A model generated the notes under the pieces. That model was not told where the DNA came from. It ran no database searches and saw nothing but the letters and a program-made list of their open reading frames with translations. Of a stretch of 31,496 nucleotides of DNA, positions 1 through 6,928 are shown piece by piece (within the stretch, counting starts at the first letter, position 1; each line of letters opens with the position of its first letter). Location of the stretch: positions 1 through 31,496 of the forward strand of contig JAIPDA010000002.1 in the NCBI GenBank assembly GCA_021737905.1, written 5' to 3'. Position numbers and translations under genes: made by a program. Source of the DNA: Rhodoferax sp. GTDB lineage: Bacteria > Pseudomonadota > Gammaproteobacteria > Burkholderiales > Burkholderiaceae_C.

Positions 1-110
1 AAATTGCGCGCAGCAAGGGCAATCACGATGGCGTTATCGCCGGCCAGGACGAGGTCAATCAAGATAATGGCCAAAAGGGCGGACCACCACGGCGTTGAGA
101 AAAGTTCCAT
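1..110 (-). CDS. TerC/YjbE-family integral membrane protein (N-terminal fragment, cut by window start)
   Basis: Only the first 36 codons are inside the window. The ATG is at 110-108 on the minus strand. The fragment is one hydrophobic membrane segment with the motif DLVLAGDNAIVIALAARN, which is the conserved first helix of TerC-family proteins (Asp and the GDN triplet). In this family these acidic and polar residues are implicated in divalent metal handling, and several members export Mn2+. A GGAG ribosome-binding site lies about eight bases before the ATG. The YjbE branch of TerC proteins is commonly found behind yybP-ykoY riboswitches, and one is present in this leader, which strengthens the call. 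The rest of the gene is off the window, so length and completeness are unknown. Confidence 0.85.
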   Translation of the reverse strand, partial: MELFSTPWWSALLAIILIDLVLAGDNAIVIALAARN

Positions 111-246
111 TTACACACTCCAGCATTCGAGTCAGAAAAAGAAAATTCGCAGGAGAATTTCCATATCAAATGAAACTGTGCAGGCAAGGTGGGATGCAGC
201 AAAGCAGAGCTGCGAACGCCTCGATCTAACCTGTACAGGTTTGAAT
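111..246 (-). promoter_or_regulatory. Expression platform between the Mn riboswitch and the TerC start
   Basis: This 136-base leader continues from the aptamer to the TerC ATG. Bases 219-225 (minus strand ATCGAGG) can pair with 245-252 (CCTTCGAT) around a 14-bp palindrome at 228-241. That helix uses the same CCTTCG strand as aptamer P1, so the two folds exclude each other. Nearer the gene, 141-161 can form an AT-rich hairpin whose loop holds TCTCC, which could pair with the GGAG ribosome-binding site. No strong terminator (GC stem plus U-run) is seen, so translational control seems more likely than termination. The pairings are read directly; the mechanism is inferred. Confidence 0.5.
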
Positions 247-391
247 CGAAGGTCTGGCTCGACATGCAGTGTCGCTGCATGTCCGACAAGCCGGAAGTTC
301 AAAACTTCGTAATGACGACTTGTCGATAAACTTTTGCTGTGGGTGTGTTGTAATTTCTGATGCAGCAAAAGGTGGGAGTTACTCCCCTTCG
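247..391 (-). ncRNA. yybP-ykoY manganese riboswitch aptamer (RF00080 type)
   Basis: Read on the minus strand, the element opens with CGAAGGGGAGTA (391 downwards) and closes with GAGCCAGACCTTCG (ending at 247). The outer helix P1 pairs CGAAGG (391-386) with CCTTCG (252-247). The GGGGAGTA entry and GAGC-AGACC exit are the hallmark conserved strands of this riboswitch. A GTCGTCATTACG segment in the middle matches the second conserved loop. A perfect 9-bp hairpin (261-269 with 275-283) forms the terminal arm. These riboswitches bind Mn2+ and raise expression of Mn exporters and TerC proteins, which fits the gene downstream. A possible -10 (TTTAAT, 404-399) lies just before P1, but no good -35 is visible. 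Confidence 0.88.
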
Positions 392-445
392 TGCAAACAT
401 TAAACCCCAAGGGTTAAAAACCTTAAGCGGTCAAGGGTTTTTGGA

Positions 446-477
446 GGCGCCATCCCCGGCGCCAATTTTTATTTTTT
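446..477 (+). terminator. Hairpin plus U-run, plus-strand intrinsic-terminator-like
   Basis: GGCGCC (446-451) pairs with GGCGCC (458-463) across a 6-base loop, and a run of almost pure T follows (466-477). The U-run is only on the plus strand. No plus-strand gene is seen upstream, and the next gene starts only ten bases after the run. It may therefore be an attenuator for that gene, or a stop for antisense transcription across the riboswitch leader. Confidence 0.55.
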
Positions 478-486
478 TGCGATTTC

Positions 487-930
487 ATGCCCGGCATCCA
501 CATCACTGACATCGAAGCGGCCATCAACTACTGGCGTGAGCGCACACCGTCGCCGGACGGCATCACCCTGGGGCCTGAATTGCGCGCGCTGGCCGAGGTC
601 TATGCCCTGCTGGTTTTCTACCATGAGGAAGAGGCTGACGAGGCCAGCTTTCCGGCCAAGGCCATGGCCGCCTGGCGGGTCTGGTACGACACCACCGCGG
701 ACACGCCCTGCATTGCGATTTGTTCGACCAGCCAGGGCGATGCCCTTTGCAAAGGCTGCGGCCGAAGTTTTGACGAGGTGCAGCACTGGCCGGCCATGTC
801 GCCGGGTGAAAAACGCGCCAGTTGGCGGCGTATCACACTGGAAGGTAATTCATGGCGCTTTGGCCGTTATGCCGACCGGGCCTTGGAAAAAAAGCCCTTA
901 GATTCAAGCCCGACCAATGGCTCCGCTTGA
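487..930 (+). CDS. DUF3717 and DUF1289 two-domain protein
   Basis: The protein is 147 aa. Residues 1-55 (opening IHITDIEAAINYWR) match the DUF3717 family found in Burkholderiales. Residues 75-115 match DUF1289, a small putative metal-binding domain with the pattern PCIAIC...LCKGCGR...W, giving four cysteines (PCxxxC, then CxxC). The role of neither domain is established; a zinc or iron site is plausible. The ATG at 487 is chosen because the DUF3717 homology begins at residue 4. No Shine-Dalgarno sequence precedes it, and a terminator-like hairpin with a U-run sits immediately upstream. The C-terminal 20 residues look unstructured. The next gene, purB, is convergent. Confidence 0.8.
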   Translation: MPGIHITDIEAAINYWRERTPSPDGITLGPELRALAEVYALLVFYHEEEADEASFPAKAMAAWRVWYDTTADTPCIAICSTSQGDALCKGCGRSFDEVQHWPAMSPGEKRASWRRITLEGNSWRFGRYADRALEKKPLDSSPTNGSA

Positions 931-981
931 GGCGGCGTTCGTGCCTGCACCCACCCTGCAGCCCTGCGTGCCGATGGAGAG

Positions 982-2385
982 TTAGACGCGCCGTGCCAGC
1001 GCTGCGGCCAAGCCGACGTAGCTGCCAGGGGTCATGGCCAGCAGACGCTGCTTTTCGGCGGCCGGTATGTCCAGCGACGCGATCAAGCCGTGCAAGGCTT
1101 GGGCGGTGACAGTTTTCCCGCGGGTGACTTCTTTGAGTTTTTCATAAGCGCCTTGCACCCCGTAGCGGCGCATAACGGTTTGAATCGGCTCAGCCAGAAC
1201 CTCCCAGGAGGCGTTGAGGTCTTCATTGAGCGCTTCGCGGTTGAGCTCTAACTTGCCCAGCCCGACACCGAAGGAGTGGTAGGCCAGCACGGCATAACCC
1301 AAGGCTACACCCATGTTGCGCAGCACGGTCGAGTCGGTCAAGTCTCGCTGCCAGCGGCTGATGGGCAGCTTTTCACTCAAGTGACTCAGCAATGCATTGG
1401 CCAGGCCCAGGTTGCCTTCGGCATTTTCAAAGTCGATCGGATTGACCTTGTGCGGCATGGTGGAGGAGCCGATCTCACCGTCTTTGAGTCGCTGCTTGAA
1501 ATAGCCAACGCTGACGTAGCCCCAGATGTCGCGGGCAAAGTCGATCAGAATGGTGTTGCAACGAGCCACGGCGTCGAACAACTCGGCCATGTAGTCATGC
1601 GGCTCGATCTGAATGCTGTAGGGCTGAAAAGTCAGACCCAAGCCCCATGCGCCAGTGTGGCCTTGGGCGTCAGGCTCCGGGCTTTCAACCACCCGGCGGC
1701 TAAAGCCCTCCCAGTCAAAGTCCGGCCAGGCTGACAGGTGTGCGTTGTAGTTGCCCACCGCACCGTTCATTTTGGCCATGATGTTGACCGCGGCGATTTT
1801 TTCGCGCGCTTGCACCAGACGCACCACCACGTTGGCAATTTCCTTGCCGACGGTGGTCGGGCTGGCGGTCTGGCCATGCGTGCGGCTGAGCATGGGCGCG
1901 TCGGCAAACTGGTGCGCCATGTCGCGCAACTGTGAGATCAGTTTGTCAATGGCCGGCAGCAGCACTTGTTCGCGGCTGCTTTTAAGTTGCAGGGCATGGC
2001 TGGTGTTGTTGATGTCCTCACTGGTACAGGCAAAGTGGACGAACTCGGCAGCCGCCAGCAGCTCCGTTCGGGCCTCGAATTTGGACTTGAGCCAATACTC
2101 GACGGCCTTGACGTCATGATTGGTGACCTTTTCTATGGCCTTGATGGCCAGCGCGTCAGATTCCGAAAAATTGGTCACCAGCGAGCTCAGATAAGAGCGT
2201 GCGCCTGTGCTCAGTGGCTTGAATTCGGCAAAACCGGCGTCCGACAGGGCGACAAACCAGGCCACTTCGACCTGCACCCGCCGGTGCATATAACCTTGCT
2301 CGGACATGAGCGGGCGCAGGGCATCAAGCCGGGCGGCGTAGCGACCGTCCAACGGCGACAGGGCATTGATGGTGGAAAAGCTCAT
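982..2385 (-). CDS. purB: Adenylosuccinate lyase
   Basis: PurB catalyses two fumarate-releasing steps of purine synthesis: SAICAR to AICAR, and adenylosuccinate to AMP. The 467-aa protein has the usual length of the E. coli-type enzyme. The fumarase/aspartase superfamily signature GSSTMPHKVNP is at residues 306-316 and contains the catalytic serine loop. TSEDINNTSH is at 121-130, and the catalytic histidine is H170 in RTHGQTASP. It is a soluble homotetramer in this family. The start at 2385 begins with MSFSTINALSPLDGRYA, the standard N-terminus. It is transcribed convergently to the DUF3717 gene and divergently from the GST gene, apparently as a single-gene unit. Confidence 0.98.
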   Translation of the reverse strand: MSFSTINALSPLDGRYAARLDALRPLMSEQGYMHRRVQVEVAWFVALSDAGFAEFKPLSTGARSYLSSLVTNFSESDALAIKAIEKVTNHDVKAVEYWLKSKFEARTELLAAAEFVHFACTSEDINNTSHALQLKSSREQVLLPAIDKLISQLRDMAHQFADAPMLSRTHGQTASPTTVGKEIANVVVRLVQAREKIAAVNIMAKMNGAVGNYNAHLSAWPDFDWEGFSRRVVESPEPDAQGHTGAWGLGLTFQPYSIQIEPHDYMAELFDAVARCNTILIDFARDIWGYVSVGYFKQRLKDGEIGSSTMPHKVNPIDFENAEGNLGLANALLSHLSEKLPISRWQRDLTDSTVLRNMGVALGYAVLAYHSFGVGLGKLELNREALNEDLNASWEVLAEPIQTVMRRYGVQGAYEKLKEVTRGKTVTAQALHGLIASLDIPAAEKQRLLAMTPGSYVGLAAALARRV

Positions 2386-2491
2386 GCACCAATTGTAGGT
2401 TGACGCTTATGTTTGCCCCGGGCTGAGCCGATTCAGCTTAATCGATAGAATAGCTAAAAACGTCCTCCAAGCTAAATCTTCAAAACAATCT

Positions 2492-3106
2492 ATGAAACTT
2501 ATCGGATCAATCACCAGCCCCTACGTGCGCAAAGTACGCATCGTCATGCTGGAGAAAAAGCTGGACTACCACTTTGTTGAGGAAAACGTCTGGGCGGCTG
2601 ATACCACCATACCCGATGCCAACCCCCTGGGCAAGGTTCCTTGTCTGGTCATGGAGGGTGGCGAAGCGGTATTTGATTCTCGCGTCATCGTGGAGTACCT
2701 GGACACCTTGTCGCCTGTCGGCAAACTGATTCCGGCCCAAGGTCGCGAGCGTGCTGAAGTCAAAACCTGGGAGGCCTTGGCTGACGGTGTGCTGGATGCC
2801 GCCATCCTGGCGCGTCTGGAGGCCAGCTGGGCCGGCCGCGCTGAGGGGCAACGCAGTCAAGCCTGGATAGACCGCCAGACGGGGAAAATTCACACCTCAC
2901 TCAAAGCCATGAGTGTCGGCCTGGGCGACAAGCTTTTTTGCAGTGGCGTTCATTTCAGCTTGTCTGACGTGGCCGTAGGTTGCGCGCTGTCTTACCTGGA
3001 CTTCCGGTTTGCACAGATTGACTGGCGTTCGCAGCACCCTAATCTGGCGCGCCTGCAAGAAAAGCTGACTCAGCGCAGCAGCTTCATCGAGACCCAGCCG
3101 GGCTGA
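2492..3106 (+). CDS. Glutathione S-transferase family protein
   Basis: This is a 204-aa soluble protein of GST fold. The thioredoxin-like N-terminal domain (about 1-78) begins MKLIGSITSPYVRKVRI. It has the cis-proline loop in NPLGKVPCLV (44-53) and the glutathione gamma-glutamyl-binding pair D62-S63 in FDSRVIVEYL. An all-helical C-terminal domain fills about 85-200. It resembles the small YibF-like bacterial GSTs, whose physiological substrates are mostly unknown. No strong ribosome-binding site is visible before the ATG. The gene diverges from purB and converges on the lipid operon, whose last stop lies 28 bases past its end. A role in detoxification is assumed from the family only. Confidence 0.9.
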   Translation: MKLIGSITSPYVRKVRIVMLEKKLDYHFVEENVWAADTTIPDANPLGKVPCLVMEGGEAVFDSRVIVEYLDTLSPVGKLIPAQGRERAEVKTWEALADGVLDAAILARLEASWAGRAEGQRSQAWIDRQTGKIHTSLKAMSVGLGDKLFCSGVHFSLSDVAVGCALSYLDFRFAQIDWRSQHPNLARLQEKLTQRSSFIETQPG

Positions 3107-3134
3107 TTCGCAAAGCCGCTGGGTTCACCTGAAT

Positions 3135-3620
3135 TCAGGTATTGGCCTGGCGCTTGAGCCAGCGCATCAAGCTGCCGACGGCAGGTAGCTTTTCATAAAG
3201 CTCCTCGGCCGTGTCCCAGTAGTCCCGATGAAATGCGATCAGCCCCTCGGGGCTGAGTTCCAGGTGCGAGCCGCCGCGCACGGTCTGCCAGACATCGGGG
3301 CTAAAACGCTTGAAGCGGAATACAAAATTCCAAGTCAAAAAGCACTGATCGCCGTCCACCAACTGCTTCGTTACGACAAAATGCGGCTTGTCGAGGGCCA
3401 CAAACATGTGGCTGAAAATGCCTTGCACCCCGGTCAAGCCGCGGACTTCGTTGAATGGGTCTTTGAAGTAGGCTTGAGCCGTATAGAAATCGCCCATCCG
3501 GGCGACATCAGCGGGCTGCAGCGCTTCAAAAAAATGGGCAATTCGGGCCACAGCCTGACGCTCTGGCGACATATCTGCGTGCAAGGAGCTGGGCTCAGGC
3601 GTGGCGAAATGGCTGCTCAT
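3135..3620 (-). CDS. NTF2-like (SnoaL-type) protein, last gene of the lipid operon
   Basis: This 161-aa protein has an NTF2/SnoaL-like cone fold: helices around 22-48 (ARIAHFFEALQPADVARMGDFY), then strands such as FKDPFNEVRG and CFLTWNFVFRFKR. Such folds serve as small-molecule binding pockets or isomerases, and no catalytic set can be assigned here. Its ATG overlaps the stop of the short-chain dehydrogenase by four bases (ATGA), indicating translational coupling. Proteins annotated as nuclear transport factor 2 family occur repeatedly with DUF3833, DUF1365 and CFA-synthase-like genes. Its function in this pathway is unknown. It ends inside a 12-bp palindrome (3128-3139) in the convergent junction with the GST gene. 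Confidence 0.8.
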   Translation of the reverse strand: MSSHFATPEPSSLHADMSPERQAVARIAHFFEALQPADVARMGDFYTAQAYFKDPFNEVRGLTGVQGIFSHMFVALDKPHFVVTKQLVDGDQCFLTWNFVFRFKRFSPDVWQTVRGGSHLELSPEGLIAFHRDYWDTAEELYEKLPAVGSLMRWLKRQANT

Positions 3621-4423
3621 GGTTTTGGGCGCTCTGAGGCCGTCGCGGCATGCGGGTTTTTGACAAAGCGGCGTATCAGCGCATAAAAAGCGCTGTAAGG
3701 CAGCCAGCGCAAGAATTTCACCCCGAGGGTGAAACGCTTGGGAAAATGTATTTCAAACTCGCCTTTGCGCCAGCCGGCAAGTATTTCTGCCGCCGCCTGA
3801 CTGGAGTTGATCAAGGCGGGCATCTTGAAATCGTTTTGCTCAGTCAGCGGTGTTTCCACAAAGCCAGGGTTGACCAGGCTCACGCCGATGCCGCTGGGCA
3901 GCAAGTCTAGGTAAAGCGTTTCAGCCAGGTTGATCAATGCAGCTTTGGTCGGCCCGTAAGCCAGGCTTTTGGGCAAGCCGCGGTAGCCTGCCACACTACC
4001 AACCAGGCAAATGTGACCGGAGCGGCGTTCCAGCAGCTGCGGCAACACAGCGTCCAGCATGTAAAGCGCGCCCAGGTAGTTGACCTCCTGGTGCCTGAGC
4101 ATCTGCGCAAGGTCAAATTGATCCGCGCGCTGAGCTTTGTAATGGCCTGCGCAGTACATGACCAGATCCAGGTCACCGGCCTGCAACACCTTGTGCGCAG
4201 CGGCACTGACAGCTGCTGGGTCTGTGACATCCAGTGGCAGCGCAACAGCGCCGGGGTGCGTCTGGACAAAACGCGTTAAGGCTGTTTCATTGCGTGCCGA
4301 TACATAAACCCGTGCGCCCGCCGCATGCAAGGCGTGGGCAGTCGCCTCGCCAATACCGCTGGAGGCGCCAATCAGCCAGGCAACTTTGCCTTGCCATTGA
4401 GACAGTGGGGTGTTCAGACTCAT
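3617..4423 (-). CDS. Short-chain dehydrogenase/reductase (SDR), NAD(P)-dependent
   Basis: This is a 268-aa classical SDR. The Rossmann nucleotide motif GASSGIG is at residues 19-25. The catalytic residues are visible: N115 (VNYLG), S143 (VGSVAG) and Y156-x3-K160 (YGPTK). The C-terminal segment (about 228-255) is basic and hydrophobic (KRFTLGVKFLRWLPYSAFYAL), which suggests peripheral membrane contact. Acidic D44-type NAD selectors are not evident, and the SARN after strand 2 would suit NADPH. The gene starts four bases after the DUF3833 stop and overlaps the NTF2-like start. The context suggests it reduces or oxidises a carbonyl or hydroxyl on a modified fatty acyl chain; the substrate is inferred, not shown. 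Confidence 0.92.
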   Translation of the reverse strand: MSLNTPLSQWQGKVAWLIGASSGIGEATAHALHAAGARVYVSARNETALTRFVQTHPGAVALPLDVTDPAAVSAAAHKVLQAGDLDLVMYCAGHYKAQRADQFDLAQMLRHQEVNYLGALYMLDAVLPQLLERRSGHICLVGSVAGYRGLPKSLAYGPTKAALINLAETLYLDLLPSGIGVSLVNPGFVETPLTEQNDFKMPALINSSQAAAEILAGWRKGEFEIHFPKRFTLGVKFLRWLPYSAFYALIRRFVKNPHAATASERPKP

Positions 4424-4427
4424 GGCG

Positions 4428-4985
4428 TTAGCGTTTGACGAAGGACAAGGTCACCTCGCCCAGTTGAAAGCCGAACTTGCTCATGACGGCTTTGTTGATC
4501 ATCACCTTGTCGTTCATCAGATACATCCAGTCGTCAAACTGCACTTCAAAGACCCGGCCATCAACCGGCAGTTGCAGTGTGTAGCCCCAACGAAATGCAT
4601 TGCCCTTTTCTTCGCCGGTGGCCTGACCCACCACGTCAGCGGCTGTGCCGCTGTAGCGGCCGTCCGGCTGGCGGGTGAGCGTCCATATGCGGCGCTGACG
4701 GCTGCCGTCGGAATAGCTGAACTCTTCGTCAAGCACGCCGACTTCTTGGCCGGGCGGGCCTTGCCAGCTGCATGTCATGACCACGGTAAAGCGTTTAACA
4801 ACACGGCCTGAGCGGTCTGTGAAAAGTCCGTACGCGTCAATGGTGCCGTTGAAGTACTGGCGCAGGTCCAGCACTGGCTTTTCAGCCGCATAGTCAGCCA
4901 CCTGCGGACCTGCGCAAGCGCTCAGGCCCAGCACGGCGGCCAGCACCAAGCTGCCAAATAAGGAACGTTTGTTCAGTGTTTTCAT
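4428..4985 (-). CDS. DUF3833 lipoprotein
   Basis: The 185-aa protein begins with a lipoprotein signal: basic MKTLNKR, a hydrophobic stretch, then the lipobox LSAC with the lipidated Cys at residue 24. The mature part matches DUF3833: a beta-rich domain with the family features FNGTIDAYGLFTDRSGRVVKRF, LDEEFSYSDG and FDDWMYLMNDKVMINKAVMSKFG. The family is found in Proteobacteria and has no defined biochemical activity. Its beta-barrel-like composition and membrane anchoring would suit lipid binding or transfer in the periplasm, which is inference. Its ATG overlaps the stop of the MFS gene by four bases. Confidence 0.88.
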   Translation of the reverse strand: MKTLNKRSLFGSLVLAAVLGLSACAGPQVADYAAEKPVLDLRQYFNGTIDAYGLFTDRSGRVVKRFTVVMTCSWQGPPGQEVGVLDEEFSYSDGSRQRRIWTLTRQPDGRYSGTAADVVGQATGEEKGNAFRWGYTLQLPVDGRVFEVQFDDWMYLMNDKVMINKAVMSKFGFQLGEVTLSFVKR

Positions 4986-6337
4986 GGGCTACTTTCTTTT
5001 CGACCGGGTCGTATAACCAGAACATACAAGCAAACTGCAGCCAGCATTTTGAGCAGGCAAGGCAGCAAACAATAAGCAATCGCCAGCGCGTTGAGCGCGC
5101 CGGCATCACGCACACCCGGAGCGTAGCCAAACAGGCTTAACAAGGGCAGGGCCAGCCCGGCGGCCAGCGCCAGATTGAGCTTGGTGGCAAAGTTCCACCA
5201 ACCAAAGTAGCCACCGGCCGCCAGCGCAGGGTGGCGGGCCTGGCCGGCATGAATCACGCCGGCCAGCAGCGCACCGGGCAGCGCCAGGTCAGCGCCCAGT
5301 GCCGCACCCGACAAGGCGCAGACCAGCGCAAAGGCCGCCACATCACCAGCACCCAGTTGACTGGCCCAGATAAAGACAGCGATCGACAGCGCCATGCCCG
5401 CCAGCCAGCTGCGCGCCAGACCAAACCGTTTGACAGCACCCAGCCACAGCGGTATGGCCATTGCAGCACATAAAAAATAGCTGCCTAAAAAAAGCGGCTC
5501 TAAAGCCGGTGGTGCTTGCAGCAGGTCTTGAATGAAAAACAACACCAGTGTGGCCGGCACGGCGCTGGCAATGCCATTGAAGATGAACACAGTCATCAGC
5601 CGTCGAAATTGTGCTTGCTGCCATGGCAGCCAAACCGAGCCGGTAGCAGGCGCCGGGGTGCGGCCGCCGGCGGTGAGCGCCAGCGCGTCCCTATTTGCCG
5701 GCCCGGCCGTGGGTCGAAAAGCGCGTTGCCAGCCCAACCAGGCCAGCGCCAGCGCGGCGCAAAACACGGCCGCTGTTGATGGCAAACCGACCAAGGCAGG
5801 TAACACCGAGGCGGTGACCACGCCCAGCAGTCCCAGCCCTTCACGCCAGGCGACGATGCGGCTTTGCTGCGTTTCGCTGCCTCCCAGCAAAGCGCCCCAA
5901 GCCTGGTGCGCCACCGTCAGAGCACTGTAGCCGGCATAGGTGATCATCAACATGACGCTGGCCCAGGCAACCAGTCCAGCCTGCGACAGTGCAGGCGGGA
6001 AAAAAAGCAATACAAAGCCTAGGGCCAACACCAACGCGGCGACCGCAGCAAAAGCCAAAACAGCGCTGGCCGAGCGTGCAAATAGCCGGTCCACCAGTTT
6101 GCCGATCGCGGGGTCGATGAAGGCGTCAAACAGCCGCGCACCCAGCAGCACCGCGCCCAGTGTGGCCAGCGGTACGCCAAAACTGCGGGCGTAGTGGTTG
6201 GGCAAAATCACGTAAAGCGGCAAGGCTGCAAAAGCCAGTGGAAAGCCCATCAAGCCATAGGTCAGACCGTTGCGCGTACCGTAAGCGCTGCTGTGCAGTG
6301 CTGCCGCCTGAGTGGGCTGGTTTTCATCAAGGCTCAC
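4982..6337 (-). CDS. MFS transporter of the glycoside-pentoside-hexuronide/MelB type
   Basis: This is a 451-aa integral membrane protein with about 12 hydrophobic segments. The signature DAFIDPAIGKLVDR (residues 71-84) matches the cation-coupling loop of GPH/MelB-type carriers. I chose the GTG at 6337 because GGGAG lies eight bases before it and family homology starts shortly after. Upstream in-frame codons give a cysteine-rich shadow of the previous gene. The gene overlaps the chalcone-isomerase-like gene by 11 bases and the DUF3833 gene by four. A GPH-type carrier is reported in the comparable singlet-oxygen-regulated cluster of Rhodobacter sphaeroides. Here the cargo is unlikely to be simply a sugar; a lipid or precursor is possible but unproven. 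Confidence 0.87.
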   Translation of the reverse strand: MSLDENQPTQAAALHSSAYGTRNGLTYGLMGFPLAFAALPLYVILPNHYARSFGVPLATLGAVLLGARLFDAFIDPAIGKLVDRLFARSASAVLAFAAVAALVLALGFVLLFFPPALSQAGLVAWASVMLMITYAGYSALTVAHQAWGALLGGSETQQSRIVAWREGLGLLGVVTASVLPALVGLPSTAAVFCAALALAWLGWQRAFRPTAGPANRDALALTAGGRTPAPATGSVWLPWQQAQFRRLMTVFIFNGIASAVPATLVLFFIQDLLQAPPALEPLFLGSYFLCAAMAIPLWLGAVKRFGLARSWLAGMALSIAVFIWASQLGAGDVAAFALVCALSGAALGADLALPGALLAGVIHAGQARHPALAAGGYFGWWNFATKLNLALAAGLALPLLSLFGYAPGVRDAGALNALAIAYCLLPCLLKMLAAVCLYVLVIRPGRKESSP

Positions 6338-6926
6338 GCGCGGCGCTCCCCAGCAAAGCCAGGCGCATGGCCGGCTCGGACGTCTGTGGTGACAGCCAGA
6401 TGCCCAAAAACAAGCGCGCAAATTCAGCGTCAGCAATCTCGCCAATAGACCGGCCATTGAGCCAAAAACTGGCGTTGATGCCAGGTCGGTGCAGGCACAA
6501 CACACGATCGCCAGCCTTCACATCGGGAAACACCCGCAGCATCTCAGCCGTCCACTGCTGCGCCTGCGCAGCCGACAAGTCGGCGCTGCGGCGCATTTCC
6601 TTGAGTGAGCGATCAACGATGTCGGTAGCCTTGAAGTCACGCAAGTAGGTCAACTCCAGCGCCAAGGGCTGGCTGGCAAAGTTGCGTGCGTTCAAGCCGG
6701 GCGGGCTCCACAGGCGTGCATCGTAAATTTTGAAGCCCCAGACGCTCAAACGGGTCTGGCCAATCAGCCTGGCGTGCGGCAGCAGGTCCTGTAGCTCAGC
6801 CGGCGGTGCTTTGACGGCAAGAAGGGACGGCGGGTCTGCCAACGAGCTGGCCACCATGTGGGCGGGCCAGCCCATCGTCAGCGCTATTGCGCTGAGCGTT
6901 GCCATCAATTTGTGGCGCCCCCGCAT
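6327..6926 (-). CDS. Chalcone-isomerase-like protein with signal peptide
   Basis: This protein of about 199 aa starts with an N-terminal signal-like stretch (ATLSAIALTMGWPAHMVA). The chalcone-isomerase-like domain of bacteria follows: GQTRLSVWGFKIYDARLWSP (about 56-75), LELTYLRDFKATDIVDRSLKEM, and GDRVLCLHRPG near 138-148. Plant chalcone isomerases and their non-catalytic fatty-acid-binding relatives share this fold, so a fatty-acid binding or isomerising role outside the cytoplasm is plausible. The start is either M1 (6926) or M8 (6905); neither has a strong ribosome-binding site. It begins two bases after the CFA-like gene ends and overlaps the transporter start. Confidence 0.82.
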   Translation of the reverse strand: MRGRHKLMATLSAIALTMGWPAHMVASSLADPPSLLAVKAPPAELQDLLPHARLIGQTRLSVWGFKIYDARLWSPPGLNARNFASQPLALELTYLRDFKATDIVDRSLKEMRRSADLSAAQAQQWTAEMLRVFPDVKAGDRVLCLHRPGINASFWLNGRSIGEIADAEFARLFLGIWLSPQTSEPAMRLALLGSAAREP

Positions 6927-6928
6927 GG

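Noticed and set aside
4..312. Plus-strand open frame of 102 codons at the window start
   Set aside because: It overlaps the TerC start and the riboswitch leader and shows no homology; the minus-strand reading explains the sequence.
3128..3139. 12-bp palindrome between the GST gene and the operon end as a terminator
   Set aside because: It has no loop of useful size and no T-run, and it overlaps the NTF2-like stop codon; probably incidental.
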